DNA of 64,000 bases from CBDCUF01 sp965222525 (GTDB lineage Bacteria; Pseudomonadota; Alphaproteobacteria; Rickettsiales; UBA8987), in assembly GCA_965222525.1 (NCBI GenBank), contig OZ244955.1:1798001-1862000 (forward strand). Direction: 5' to 3'. Made by a program: the position numbers and the translations under genes. Below are positions 7,170 through 15,909 of this stretch, in pieces. Every line of letters begins with the position of its first letter. Position 1 is the stretch's first letter. The notes under the pieces were generated by a model. It saw only the letters and a program-made list of their open reading frames with translations, made no database searches and was not told the DNA's origin.

Positions 7170-10100
7170 CTACCTTCCCCTTGCCTCGGTTTTTTGCTGT
7201 TCGGCCTCGTATCTTTTTTGAATTTGTTTTTGTGACCAGGATTTTAGGGGTTTTAGGTTTGTGAGTTTTGCGAGGGTGTAGGTTAGGTTGACTGTGTCCT
7301 GCCTGAGCATTTCGGTGGTTGAGATGTAGCCTTTTGTGTTTTTGTCGGTGAAGTCTATGTTTTTTGGGCTGTCCGGTTTGGTAGCTGTTGTAAGCTGGTC
7401 TGACGCAGCGTAACCGTTATTTCCAGAAGATTCGTGTGCAGGTTGAGTATCATTTGCGGTCTCTTTCTTGGATTCCGGCTTGTTATTCGGGATTTTGAAG
7501 TTGGATGCGAAGTTGGTTGCCAGGTTTTTGATGGATGATGCGGGGTGTTTGAGTGCATATTTGAGGAGCTCGCTGTCGGTTGGGGGTTCTCTGCTACCAA
7601 CCATATTCCTGTATAATTTACGCTCTGCCTTGTTTACCTCAGCAAGCAGGTCGGCATCTTTTTTATCCTGATATTTCTCGTCCTGCTCTATTTCTTTTGC
7701 TTTCTTCTCAAGCAGTAATTCCACTTTCTGCTTTGCTTCCGGATTCAGTAGGAGATTACGGGTTATCTTGTTTTTGATAAACTCTCTCACCTGGCTATGG
7801 TCAACCACCGAATCAGCATCATATAAGCTGCCGTAATCATCATGTAATACACCGTTTTCATGCACGGCCTTGGCTATATGCAATGCCATATATCCGGCGG
7901 AATATCCGGAGGCTATGCCTGCACCATCGGGGCTGGTATTTGCGGCCATTTCATCAATCGCTGATTCTACAATATTAGGCTTCTCCGATACTGGTGGGTC
8001 AATGCCGGTATAGGCCTCAGCTGTGGGTATGATTTCGCTGGATTTGTCCTCAACGGATACAGGAGAAACTTCTGCCTCAAATAATCCTGAGATACCGCTG
8101 AAGAAATCGTCAATCTGCTTGCCGATATCATCAAAAAACACAGCAATATCCTGCATAGTTTTGATTATATCTCCAATCGCATCAACCGCATCCTCAACCC
8201 GCTCCCTCGCCTCCTGCTCGGGCGTAAGCCCCGAAGAACCGGGGGCGTCCTGCACTTCAGGAGCAGGTTCAGGCGTGGTGGGTGCCTCAGATGCAGGAGG
8301 CGTAACAGAAGCTTCCGGAGATTCCACCTCCCCGGAAAACCCACTTTCCCCAACCGACTGACCTGCATCCCCAGACTGAATCTCCTCCTCAGCCTCAGGC
8401 AATGGCTCAAAGATGAAGTTATCCTTATTAAGCTGGTCAACTCCATAGCCCAAAAGCCCCACCTTATGTCCGGAACCAAGGTGCAACATCGTATCTCCAC
8501 CAGTGATATCCGAGGGCATATCTTCAATCACTATATCCCCTATACTTCCGATATGGCTCATGCTCGGGTCGGAAAAGTCAAGTTTGTCAATCGAGTCAAA
8601 CGTTACAATCATATCGAAGGTCTGAATTTGCTGACCAAACCAGCCATCCACTGTTGCCTTATCAGGATTCAGTTCAAATTTGTATGTATCCGCACCACCA
8701 CCCCCATATAGCAGATTCATATCACCGCCCTTGATAAAAAAGGTGTTGGGGCCGGGAGTACCGGAGATATAGTTAACAGCGCCACCGCTAACTTCAGCAT
8801 TTTCAATATTGGTAAATGTGGTGCTGATAGTATCAACTGTAGCCTCCCGTTTTACCCAGTCACCTATGATAGGTTGAGTCTCGCCTGTCTTTTCCTCAAG
8901 AGCAGCATACCCCTTCATCAGGTCAACCTTTACATCCTCATTCTTGTCAGTATTGAAAACCTGGATAGTATCACTGCCTTCCTTGCCATCCGCCGTGTTC
9001 TTACCCTCACCAAGGTTGAACGTATTATCCTTATCATCCCCAATTACATTATCATCCCCTCCTCCAGTACGCACATTCTCAATGTTGTAGAGTTTGTCCT
9101 TCTTACTAGTGGCAAAGTCTGCAATTACTGCCTCATTTTTAGACAGATCCACGTCTATATCGTTTTTAATAGCAGCGTCAAACGGCGTGTAGTCAATCAA
9201 GTCCTTTTTACCTTTCCCTCCATCGATTATATCATCACCATTAGAGGCACGTATCTTATCATTGCCACCTTTACCAAGTATAATATCGTTGTCGCCCCCT
9301 GCATCAAGCTCATCATCATACTCCGTGCCTATCATTAACTCTTCACCGCTACCGGATTTGAGTTTCGCGCCCTTACTTAAATCAGAAGGGATTACCAGAC
9401 TGTATGTGTCAAATATCTCAAAGCCATGCTCCCCAAGCTCTAGGTTGCTTTCACTTACCTCATCACTGTAAATTCGGCTGATGGTGATTATTTCCTCTTT
9501 ACCGTTGATTATTACAGGCATATCCAGAGCAACCTCATTATCTTCAAAGAAGTAGAAGTCGCCAGTGTCTTTGAAAGCATGGGAGTTCAGATTCTTCCTG
9601 TCACCAGTTAACAGCCAATCATCAATGTTTTCTGCATTTGAGAGTGCAACAATACGTTCTGTGAAGGAATTGCCGTTATAAATGGTAAAACTTGCATCTA
9701 ATTGTGTGTCAACGAGAGAGGTTACAATTTCCGCTGTGCCTCCATTTATAGCTTCCCCCTTTTCCTTTGCTAAAAACGCTAGCACTGCATTTCTATGCTC
9801 TTGCGGATGACCTGGCATACCTTCCGGAAAAAGCATACCACTGACATGCTCACCATTCTTATCATAGAATTTTAGCTCATCTGCCTTGTTGGGGTTGATT
9901 GCCCCATCAATTATATATTCCATCGTGCCAACACTCACATCTTTAAAGGTGGAGAATGTATATGAAACAATAGTACCAGCCGCAACACTAGCGACAGTAG
10001 CTCCAAACACAGTCGTAGCAGCCGGAAGAGCAGCAAGAGCGGCAGCAGCTAAAGTTGCTTCCGTATATATGTTAAAAGCGTCCGCTGCACCAAATTTGAC

Positions 10101-10409
10101 AGCACCTTCATCATTAACAATCATTTCAATTTCTTTCGAAGCTACGTTAGACCACGCAGAACCAAACAAGGCCTTTATGAAATGTGTTTTTGTGCCGCCA
10201 GGTGCAGGAAGGTGCTCTCCTAATGTTTTTTCCGAAAGAAATGAGCCAAAACCAGATAAAGCAGCGTTACCCTCTTTGCTGATAGCATATGGTCCATCTT
10301 CAGATGTTTTAATACCATCCTTTAAGTTGTAATAACCTGTCTTAATTACTGTATTTTCTTTGTCTGTAGAAGAGTTAGAATTATTTGTTATATTATTGTG
10401 TTCAGTCAT
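7170..10409 (-). CDS. RTX-repeat effector/toxin candidate, 1079 aa (locus 1)
   Basis: A large multidomain protein of unknown activity. Residues 1-110 are a polar leader. About 113-150 is a long hydrophobic Ala/Thr-rich stretch that could insert in a membrane. About 365-485 carries glycine/aspartate nonapeptide-like repeats (GGDNDIILGKGGNDKI, NGDDIIDGG), a Ca2+-binding RTX region. About 670-730 is a Pro/Glu linker and about 736-773 a helical block (FFDDIGKQIDDFFSGISG). The C-terminus is basic. The RTX, linker and helical blocks are shared with the effector at 32694, while the N-terminus is not. Start chosen at the ATG preceded by GGGAGGGATTC rather than 15 codons upstream. It overlaps the preceding membrane-protein gene by 8 bases. 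Export by type I or type IV secretion is inferred. Confidence 0.75.
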   Translation of the reverse strand: MTEHNNITNNSNSSTDKENTVIKTGYYNLKDGIKTSEDGPYAISKEGNAALSGFGSFLSEKTLGEHLPAPGGTKTHFIKALFGSAWSNVASKEIEMIVNDEGAVKFGAADAFNIYTEATLAAAALAALPAATTVFGATVASVAAGTIVSYTFSTFKDVSVGTMEYIIDGAINPNKADELKFYDKNGEHVSGMLFPEGMPGHPQEHRNAVLAFLAKEKGEAINGGTAEIVTSLVDTQLDASFTIYNGNSFTERIVALSNAENIDDWLLTGDRKNLNSHAFKDTGDFYFFEDNEVALDMPVIINGKEEIITISRIYSDEVSESNLELGEHGFEIFDTYSLVIPSDLSKGAKLKSGSGEELMIGTEYDDELDAGGDNDIILGKGGNDKIRASNGDDIIDGGKGKKDLIDYTPFDAAIKNDIDVDLSKNEAVIADFATSKKDKLYNIENVRTGGGDDNVIGDDKDNTFNLGEGKNTADGKEGSDTIQVFNTDKNEDVKVDLMKGYAALEEKTGETQPIIGDWVKREATVDTISTTFTNIENAEVSGGAVNYISGTPGPNTFFIKGGDMNLLYGGGGADTYKFELNPDKATVDGWFGQQIQTFDMIVTFDSIDKLDFSDPSMSHIGSIGDIVIEDMPSDITGGDTMLHLGSGHKVGLLGYGVDQLNKDNFIFEPLPEAEEEIQSGDAGQSVGESGFSGEVESPEASVTPPASEAPTTPEPAPEVQDAPGSSGLTPEQEARERVEDAVDAIGDIIKTMQDIAVFFDDIGKQIDDFFSGISGLFEAEVSPVSVEDKSSEIIPTAEAYTGIDPPVSEKPNIVESAIDEMAANTSPDGAGIASGYSAGYMALHIAKAVHENGVLHDDYGSLYDADSVVDHSQVREFIKNKITRNLLLNPEAKQKVELLLEKKAKEIEQDEKYQDKKDADLLAEVNKAERKLYRNMVGSREPPTDSELLKYALKHPASSIKNLATNFASNFKIPNNKPESKKETANDTQPAHESSGNNGYAASDQLTTATKPDSPKNIDFTDKNTKGYISTTEMLRQDTVNLTYTLAKLTNLKPLKSWSQKQIQKRYEAEQQKTEARGR

Positions 10410-10938
10410 GAATCCCTCCCTGTCTGTGTTTTCTGATACAGAAAAAATCAGCATACTCCTTGTTATAAAATCTTCTTAAAGATGGATTGCGTCCATCATA
10501 TATTATTTCAATTTCATTCCCCACTTTCGGGCAATTATTTTTTGTTAGAAATTTAGGTGAAGCAATAAAAGTATCATGGAATTTTTCGTTCCCAAGATTT
10601 ATTAAACATTCTATTTTTGTATATGGTCCCCAGTGGGCAGATATATTCTTAAGAATTGCTTTACACTTGATTCCATTAGAAAACAAATGAGTCATAATTG
10701 TCCACTCTTTTTTCCCGTTTTCAAGAACCAAGATAATTAGGCCATATATTGCCCCTCCTGCAAAAATTACACCTATCAAACTAATTTTTGCCAATGTACC
10801 AATTATTATGAGGACAACTACCGAATATATTATACGAGATATTCTCCTTTGTTCTTTCTCAAGCATTCTCAACTTCTCCTCATCCAATTCACCATTAGCT
10901 TTAAGCTCATCGGCAATTTCTTTAATTGTACTTTTCAT
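10402..10938 (-). CDS. DUF3592-like membrane protein, immunity candidate (copy 3)
   Basis: 178 residues: a conserved cytosolic start (MKSTIKEIADEL), a basic helix, two adjacent hydrophobic segments (about 35-55 and 58-78) and a soluble C-terminal domain with PKVGNEIEIIYDGRNPSL. That last segment is the 'G-x-x-(V/I)-x-(V/I)-x-Y-D-x-x-x-P' signature of DUF3592. It lies directly upstream of the RTX effector and overlaps its start, so the two are co-translated. A two-helix membrane protein fits immunity against a membrane-acting effector; that role is inferred from context. Two paralogues follow in the array. Confidence 0.7.
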   Translation of the reverse strand: MKSTIKEIADELKANGELDEEKLRMLEKEQRRISRIIYSVVVLIIIGTLAKISLIGVIFAGGAIYGLIILVLENGKKEWTIMTHLFSNGIKCKAILKNISAHWGPYTKIECLINLGNEKFHDTFIASPKFLTKNNCPKVGNEIEIIYDGRNPSLRRFYNKEYADFFCIRKHRQGGIHD

Positions 10939-10939
10939 T

Positions 10940-11061
10940 ATTAACCTGCATTACTAACAGCATATGCTCCATCCTCAGAGACATATATGCCATCTTTCAG
11001 TATAATAACCTGTCTTAATTACTGTATTTTCTTCGTCTGTAGTAGTGTTGTGTTCAGTCAT
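10940..11061 (-). pseudogene. Frameshifted effector 5'-end fragment
   Basis: Begins MTEHNTTTDEENTVIKTGYY, matching the first residues of the RTX effector at 10409 and the intact fragment at 11712. A short deletion relative to 11712 shifts the frame after GYY, and an in-phase stop appears eight codons later. The old frame would end ...AYAVSNAG and stop just before the next membrane-protein gene. It is a decayed member of the repeated fragment series. Confidence 0.75.
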
Positions 11062-11587
11062 GATTATTTCCTTTATGTTTTCTGATACAAAAATGGTTTG
11101 CTAACCTATTGCTATAAAACCTGAATAATGATGGATTGCTTTTATCATAAATAATATCAATCTCAGCCCCTAATTCTGGGTGATCTTCCTGTGGAAAAAA
11201 CCTGTGGGTAATAATGGATTCACCTAGAAATTTTTTATCTCTAACGACCGTTGAATAGTCTAATTTCATTGCATACCTTCCGCTAGGAGACAAACTATGC
11301 AGGATACCTTTATGCTTCACACCATTAGTAAACAAATGTGTTAAAATGGTGGATTCTTTAATCCCTTTCCATACTATAAATACAACCAAGTAATATATTA
11401 TCCCTCCCGCAAGTAATATACTTAAAAAACTAAGATTCACTAGTGCCCCTAATAGAATCAAGGCAGACCATGAATAGAATATAATTGATGTTTTCCTCAA
11501 ATCCTTCTCAAGCATTCTCAGCTTCCCCTCATCCAGTTCACCATTAGCTCTAAGCTCATCGGCAATTTCTTTAATCGTACTTTTCAT
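11054..11587 (-). CDS. DUF3592-like membrane protein, immunity candidate (copy 2)
   Basis: 177 residues, paralogous to the copies at 10402 and 11709: nearly identical first 30 residues, two hydrophobic segments (about 35-78), then a diverged soluble domain ending in GAEIDIIYDKSNPSLFRFYSNRL. The identical start and variable C-terminal half suggest diversification of specificity in the outer or cytosolic domain. Its ATG overlaps the stop of the preceding 41-codon fragment in a TAATG arrangement, which indicates translational coupling. Two membrane helices place it in the inner membrane. Confidence 0.7.
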   Translation of the reverse strand: MKSTIKEIADELRANGELDEGKLRMLEKDLRKTSIIFYSWSALILLGALVNLSFLSILLAGGIIYYLVVFIVWKGIKESTILTHLFTNGVKHKGILHSLSPSGRYAMKLDYSTVVRDKKFLGESIITHRFFPQEDHPELGAEIDIIYDKSNPSLFRFYSNRLANHFCIRKHKGNNHD

Positions 11588-11712
11588 TATTTACCTGCAT
11601 TACTAACAGCGTATGCTCCATCTTCGGAAACATATATACCATCTTTCAGATTGTAATAACCTGTCTTGATAACAGTATTTTCTTTATTTGTAGTAGTATC
11701 GTGTTCAGTCAT
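11587..11712 (-). CDS. Effector 5'-end fragment, 41 aa
   Basis: A complete 41-codon frame starting MTEHDTTTNKENTVIKTGYY and ending SEDGAYAVSNAGK. It matches the first 40 or so residues of the RTX effector (MTEHNN...SEDGPYAISKEG) and then stops. The stop overlaps the next ATG (TAATG). It is too short to carry any effector domain. It either is a recombination scar or serves as a leader peptide that delivers ribosomes to the immunity gene. Too short for routine gene callers. Confidence 0.75.
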   Translation of the reverse strand: MTEHDTTTNKENTVIKTGYYNLKDGIYVSEDGAYAVSNAGK

Positions 11713-12245
11713 AATTTATCTCCTTTATGTTTTCTGATACAAAAATGGTTTGCGTACTCCTTGTTGTAAAATCTAAATAAAGACGGGTTATTTTTATCGT
11801 AAATTATCTCAATTTCATCACCTATCTTAGGATAATCTTTTGCTTTTAAAAATTTATGTGAAGCAATAAAATTGTCGCGGAAGTTTTTATTTCCAACGTT
11901 TGTTGAACATTCTATGTCGATTTTGTGAACAAGGCCTGTATGAGGAACTAAATTATGGAGTATACCCTTATGTTTTATTCCGTTGGAAAATAAATGTGTA
12001 AGAATTACAAACTCTTTAGTCCCTTTTCTGAGCATTACAAAAATAAAGTAATAAGCTAATACTCCTGCAAATATTATACTAGTTAGACTCATTTCTATAA
12101 CTGCTCCAAATAATGGCACAATGGCTAGCGAGTATAAAATCCATCCAATTTTCCTCTGTTCTTTCTCAAGCATTCTCAGTTTTTCCTCATCCAGTTCACT
12201 ATTAGCTCTAAGCTCATCTGCAATTTCTTTAATCGTACTTTTCAT
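11709..12245 (-). CDS. DUF3592-like membrane protein, immunity candidate (copy 1)
   Basis: 178 residues, with the shared MKSTIKEIADEL start, two hydrophobic segments (about 35-78) and a C-terminal segment GDEIEIIYDKNNPSLFRFYN typical of DUF3592. Its start overlaps the stop of the 214-residue truncated effector by one base (TAATG), and its own end overlaps the start of the 41-codon fragment by four. The three paralogues with alternating effector starts look like a tandemly expanded immunity series. Confidence 0.7.
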   Translation of the reverse strand: MKSTIKEIADELRANSELDEEKLRMLEKEQRKIGWILYSLAIVPLFGAVIEMSLTSIIFAGVLAYYFIFVMLRKGTKEFVILTHLFSNGIKHKGILHNLVPHTGLVHKIDIECSTNVGNKNFRDNFIASHKFLKAKDYPKIGDEIEIIYDKNNPSLFRFYNKEYANHFCIRKHKGDKL

Positions 12246-12889
12246 TATTTACCTGCATTACTAACAGCATATGCTCCATCTTCGGAAAATGGAGTGTCGG
12301 GACTAACTGAACCAACTATATAATTCCTTATGGCAGTTTCAGAGAATAAAGGGATATCATCAGGAATCAGCCCGTCATAATCAACTTTGTGTACCTTGGC
12401 AGCTCTATCAACCTCCACTGTCATTCTGTAGGTGTCAATTCCAAAGAAACCTGCAATGGTTTTGGAAACTGTAGGGTATTCCTTAATGAGCGCAGTAAGT
12501 TTGTCTTGGGATGCATCACCAGCCATATCCGAAAGTTTTAACGCAGTACCAGTTCCTGCAACATACATTACCAAACCTGCCATGGGATTTTTAAGAGCAA
12601 CGTCAGCTGATAGCCTTAATACAAATGCTTCCAAGCCTGCAAACGTCAGACCTTGCATTCCTGCTGCACCTCCTGTCACAGCAACTGCTTCGTACACTTC
12701 CAAACCGTCTTTATTGATCGCTTTTTCAAACTTCACTGTGGAATCCAACCACGTACCTCCTACCTTTGTTGCAATTCGAAGATTTTCACCCACAAAGCCT
12801 TCGCCTACCGAGGTTGTAAAATCAGAAATCGTAGCCATGTTTTCTTTGATTAAATCAGGCGGTTCCTTTGGTAACTCTTCTTCCATCAT
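12245..12889 (-). CDS. Truncated effector N-domain, 214 aa
   Basis: A different effector N-terminus. It has an acidic start (MMEEELPKEPPDLIKENM), a glycine/alanine-rich hydrophobic region (about 70-125) like that of the 1079-residue effector, then a soluble part. The last 13 residues, SEDGAYAVSNAGK, are identical to the end of the 41-residue fragment at 11587. The sequence therefore switches at that point from another effector into the shared fragment tail and stops. It has no RTX region or C-terminus. Probably a silenced effector head; it overlaps both neighbours (ATGA upstream, TAATG downstream). Confidence 0.65.
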   Translation of the reverse strand: MMEEELPKEPPDLIKENMATISDFTTSVGEGFVGENLRIATKVGGTWLDSTVKFEKAINKDGLEVYEAVAVTGGAAGMQGLTFAGLEAFVLRLSADVALKNPMAGLVMYVAGTGTALKLSDMAGDASQDKLTALIKEYPTVSKTIAGFFGIDTYRMTVEVDRAAKVHKVDYDGLIPDDIPLFSETAIRNYIVGSVSPDTPFSEDGAYAVSNAGK

Positions 12890-13422
12890 TTATCCTCCTT
12901 TATGTTGTATATATGTTTACCATTTTGTATATTGTACTCTTCTCTGATTTTTTGGTGTCTTTTCTTGCTATTCAAGAGATAAACAGTCCCTCCACCAAAA
13001 AGCACAAGGCACCATAACCACCATATAGAAACGCTATAATTTAAAGTCATTCTCATCCTATTAATATCAGGATTATCAGGTAGATATATTATTTCCACTT
13101 CATCACCTTTTCTAATTTCTCTAAATTCATCTGGGAATATTAACCAGCTAAGATATTTATACTTATTAATATCTCCACTATATTTCTTATCGTCCAGCAT
13201 AAATTTATATTTTACATGCCCTCTGCTTCCATAGTTGTTACTACTTTCTGTTACTCCCAATACACTTTTTCCACTCATCTTTAGTCTAGTAACATCAGTA
13301 ATTTCACTAACAAACACCCAGAGCAATATTATTGTTGCTATAACTCCGATAACGTTTGTAAAGTTAGTAATTTTCTTACCTACAACAAATTGAGCTAACT
13401 TTCTTTTGGCGTTATATTTCAT
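12886..13422 (-). CDS. DUF3592-family membrane protein, second subtype
   Basis: 178 residues from the ATG at 13422 (MKYNAKRKLAQFVVG). A hydrophobic helix (about 20-40), a soluble beta-rich domain with KGDEVEIIYLPDNPDINRM and a second hydrophobic helix (about 130-150) give the classic DUF3592 order, with the domain between two membrane spans. This differs from the MKSTIKE copies, where both helices come first. It precedes the 214-residue effector head and overlaps it (ATGA), so it is the immunity candidate for that N-domain. Confidence 0.7.
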   Translation of the reverse strand: MKYNAKRKLAQFVVGKKITNFTNVIGVIATIILLWVFVSEITDVTRLKMSGKSVLGVTESSNNYGSRGHVKYKFMLDDKKYSGDINKYKYLSWLIFPDEFREIRKGDEVEIIYLPDNPDINRMRMTLNYSVSIWWLWCLVLFGGGTVYLLNSKKRHQKIREEYNIQNGKHIYNIKEDK

Positions 13423-13426
13423 CGGT

Positions 13427-13516
13427 TCATTTCCCGGCTTTCTGAACATAATCGGCAAGCGCGCCTGCCTGGTCTTTGGTAAGGTCTTCAACCTTTTCCG
13501 GTAAAGTATCAGCCAT
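13427..13516 (-). CDS. Short effector-start-like fragment, 29 aa
   Basis: A 29-codon frame, preceded by AAGGAGGA, that starts MADTLPEKVEDLTKDQAG and ends YVQKAGK then stop. The ending recalls the ...SNAGK stop of the other fragments, and its position between two DUF3592 genes is the same. It is therefore read as another residual effector 5' end, although its parent effector is not in this window. Confidence 0.55.
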   Translation of the reverse strand: MADTLPEKVEDLTKDQAGALADYVQKAGK

Positions 13517-13519
13517 TAT

Positions 13520-14575
13520 CTAATCCTCCTTTTGATCTTGTTGTGTTTTCTTTACATGCTTGGAAATAGCTTCTTGTGCTCCTGTATGGCCTTGCTCTGC
13601 AGCTATAATCAACCAATACAGACCTTTTCCATAATCTTGAGGAACCCCTTCGCCTTTAAGGTACATTATTCCCAAGCTTGTTTGTGCGTCAGAATTGCCA
13701 TGTCCAGCAACTTTAGCAAACCACTCTGCGGACATACTATAGCTCTGAGAAACTCCTTCACCTCTGTAATACATAATTCCTAACATCGCCTGAGCGCCAA
13801 CACTTCCTTGTTTTGCGGCTTTGGTATACCACTCTGCAGCTTGACTATAATCTTGAGATATACCCTTGCCAAAATAATATCTATCTCCCAGACGACTTTG
13901 TGATATAGCATTTCCGTGTTTGGCCGCCTCTTTTAATTCTTCAATGCTTATGACTGTAATGGTTTCGTTGGCATTAGAATAAGAGATAGTCTGAGATACA
14001 ATTAATGATGCGCATAGAAAAATAAGTAAAACGCATAATTTTTCACCTTTATTCTTTTCCATGTTATATGTGTATTTATCATCCTGTATATTATAGATTT
14101 TCTTTATTTTAAGATAGTTCTTGTCTTTTAAGAGAGCAAACGCCATCCACCCGAAAAATAAGAGACAGCAGAATAAAAATATCGAACCATTATAATTTAG
14201 AGTCATTTTCATCCTGGTCACATGAGGATTATCGGGAAGGTATATTATTTCTACTTCATCCCATATATTAAGTTCATCCAGCTCATCAGGCAAAAGCAAC
14301 CTGCCAAATGGAAAATTGTTAGGCTCTCGTTCATTGTATTTTTTCTCATCTACCACAAACTCATATCTCATACCCCCGTGTCTTCCTCCAGAATACCCTC
14401 TGAATTTACCAGTAACAGCCTTTCCGTAAGTTTTTAACTTTGTAACCTCATTAACTTCACTAACAAAAAGAAACAGAGGTACACATACACAAAATATACC
14501 TGCAAATTTTGAAAACTTAACATTTCGCTTATTGACAATAAACTTTGCCAGTTTCTGTTTTGTCTCGTATTTCAT
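13520..14575 (-). CDS. DUF3592 membrane protein fused to Sel1-repeat protein
   Basis: Residues 1-175 are a DUF3592 protein closely related to the one at 12886 (MKYETKQKLAKFIV, LNIWDEVEIIYLPDNPHVTRM, helices about 22-40 and 125-148). From about 176 a second protein begins with a Met and a signal-peptide-like helix (GEKLCVLLIFLCASLIVSQT, then SNANE). About 215-335 holds three or four Sel1 repeats (LGDRYYFGKGISQDYSQAAE, LGIMYYRGEGVSQ, LGIMYLKGEGVPQDYGKG). The junction looks like in-frame joining of two genes, and the internal Met could still start the Sel1 part. First gene of the leftward operon. Confidence 0.75.
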   Translation of the reverse strand: MKYETKQKLAKFIVNKRNVKFSKFAGIFCVCVPLFLFVSEVNEVTKLKTYGKAVTGKFRGYSGGRHGGMRYEFVVDEKKYNEREPNNFPFGRLLLPDELDELNIWDEVEIIYLPDNPHVTRMKMTLNYNGSIFLFCCLLFFGWMAFALLKDKNYLKIKKIYNIQDDKYTYNMEKNKGEKLCVLLIFLCASLIVSQTISYSNANETITVISIEELKEAAKHGNAISQSRLGDRYYFGKGISQDYSQAAEWYTKAAKQGSVGAQAMLGIMYYRGEGVSQSYSMSAEWFAKVAGHGNSDAQTSLGIMYLKGEGVPQDYGKGLYWLIIAAEQGHTGAQEAISKHVKKTQQDQKED

Positions 14576-14772
14576 TACTCTATCTATGGCGTGCTATCCC
14601 AATACTTGACCAAAGGTGATGTTCTGTCCAGAATGAAAGCTGTGGTATAAACAGCGCAGCGCGGCCTGCAGCCGTAGATTGTCCACATATACAACGTAAA
14701 AACAACAAATATATTAAATTTTATTAACCAGACCGCTATAAGCACTCATCTACAACCCGTTTTAGAAAAACC

Positions 14773-15909
14773 ATGGAAGATTCTGCAAAAAACCTGCTAA
14801 CAGAGAGGGAACGTGCAAAAAGAGAGAAACGTCTTGAACATTTCCAGAAAGCTAAAAGCAAGGGATTCTGGCGGTATGTCCTTGTAAATGCTTTTGGTAT
14901 CGCAGTGGGAATTAGTATTGGTACAGCTTTCAATAAATCGTTTGAGCAGGTAATTGCTGCCTTTCCGGTTATCCTTTTAATTACATCAGTACTTTTTAGT
15001 GTAAGCTGGTTTGAAATGGACAAGAAAATAGGACATATCAGCAGAGAGTTGGACGAAGGACGAAAAATAAAGCGTAAGCACAGGATTCTTGCTTACTTCA
15101 TAGTGTTTCTAATTCTGGTGTGTGTACTTGTTGTTGCTATCGTTTTCAGTGACGAAATAAAAACATGGGATGATAAACGTTATAAGGACAGGGATACAAA
15201 ATTATTAGAAAAAGTTAATGCAATATCTTCATCGGAACCGGCAATATTGCAACTCCAGATATCTGACGGCACAAAAGCTATAGTGACAGTACCACAAGCA
15301 TATCTTATTGCTGGAAATGATTTCAGGAAAGAAGGGGTTTTTTCTTCTATTATATCCAGTAGCCAGCTTCATCTGGCCACATCTTTGCCTGAACTGGAGC
15401 CATGGAAGCTGTCCGAAACAATATTACGGAAAGTTAAAGCAGCAGCAAGGCAGGAGGTCGGGACTTTCAGGTCAAGAAAGGTAACTGTACGTAAATCGCA
15501 ATTTCTGAAGGCAGATAGTAATTATGTTGGAATCACCATAACTTCACTTATCCCTATAGATGACAAGCTCATTATGAAAACATTTGCGGAACTCAGTCGT
15601 GAACCTGATTTAAGTCAGGTACCTCAGGAGGAAAAACATAATTTACGTTTGTACCATATAGAGGCCAAAGTGCCCGCAGAAATTGATGGTAAAAAAGTTT
15701 ACTTCTTCGAGAAGGCACTTGTAGCAACGCCTCTGGATAAAAAATACCCTCCTATGATATTCACCTGCGATAGAATGTGTACCATAATTTCCAGCTATGG
15801 AGTCAATGTTGGCCTGGTATTAGATTTCCACACCTCCCAAATTAGCAAATGGCAAGAAATCTGGGATAAAGCACATATAAAAATAGATAGCATTATTGAA
15901 TGGGAGTAA
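14773..15909 (+). CDS. Hypothetical membrane protein, 378 aa
   Basis: A charged N-terminus (ERERAKREKRLEHF) is followed by two close hydrophobic segments (about 35-52 and 58-78), a basic linker and a third segment (about 105-128). A soluble domain of about 250 residues follows, presumably on the periplasmic side. No family recognised. It is transcribed divergently from the effector operon across 200 bases. Nothing links it functionally beyond position. Confidence 0.6.
   Translation: MEDSAKNLLTERERAKREKRLEHFQKAKSKGFWRYVLVNAFGIAVGISIGTAFNKSFEQVIAAFPVILLITSVLFSVSWFEMDKKIGHISRELDEGRKIKRKHRILAYFIVFLILVCVLVVAIVFSDEIKTWDDKRYKDRDTKLLEKVNAISSSEPAILQLQISDGTKAIVTVPQAYLIAGNDFRKEGVFSSIISSSQLHLATSLPELEPWKLSETILRKVKAAARQEVGTFRSRKVTVRKSQFLKADSNYVGITITSLIPIDDKLIMKTFAELSREPDLSQVPQEEKHNLRLYHIEAKVPAEIDGKKVYFFEKALVATPLDKKYPPMIFTCDRMCTIISSYGVNVGLVLDFHTSQISKWQEIWDKAHIKIDSIIEWE

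Noticed and set aside
10940..13516. Regularly spaced repeats suggesting a CRISPR array
   Set aside because: The repeated units are coding effector starts about 650 bases apart, not short repeats with spacers. No CRISPR array was seen in the window.
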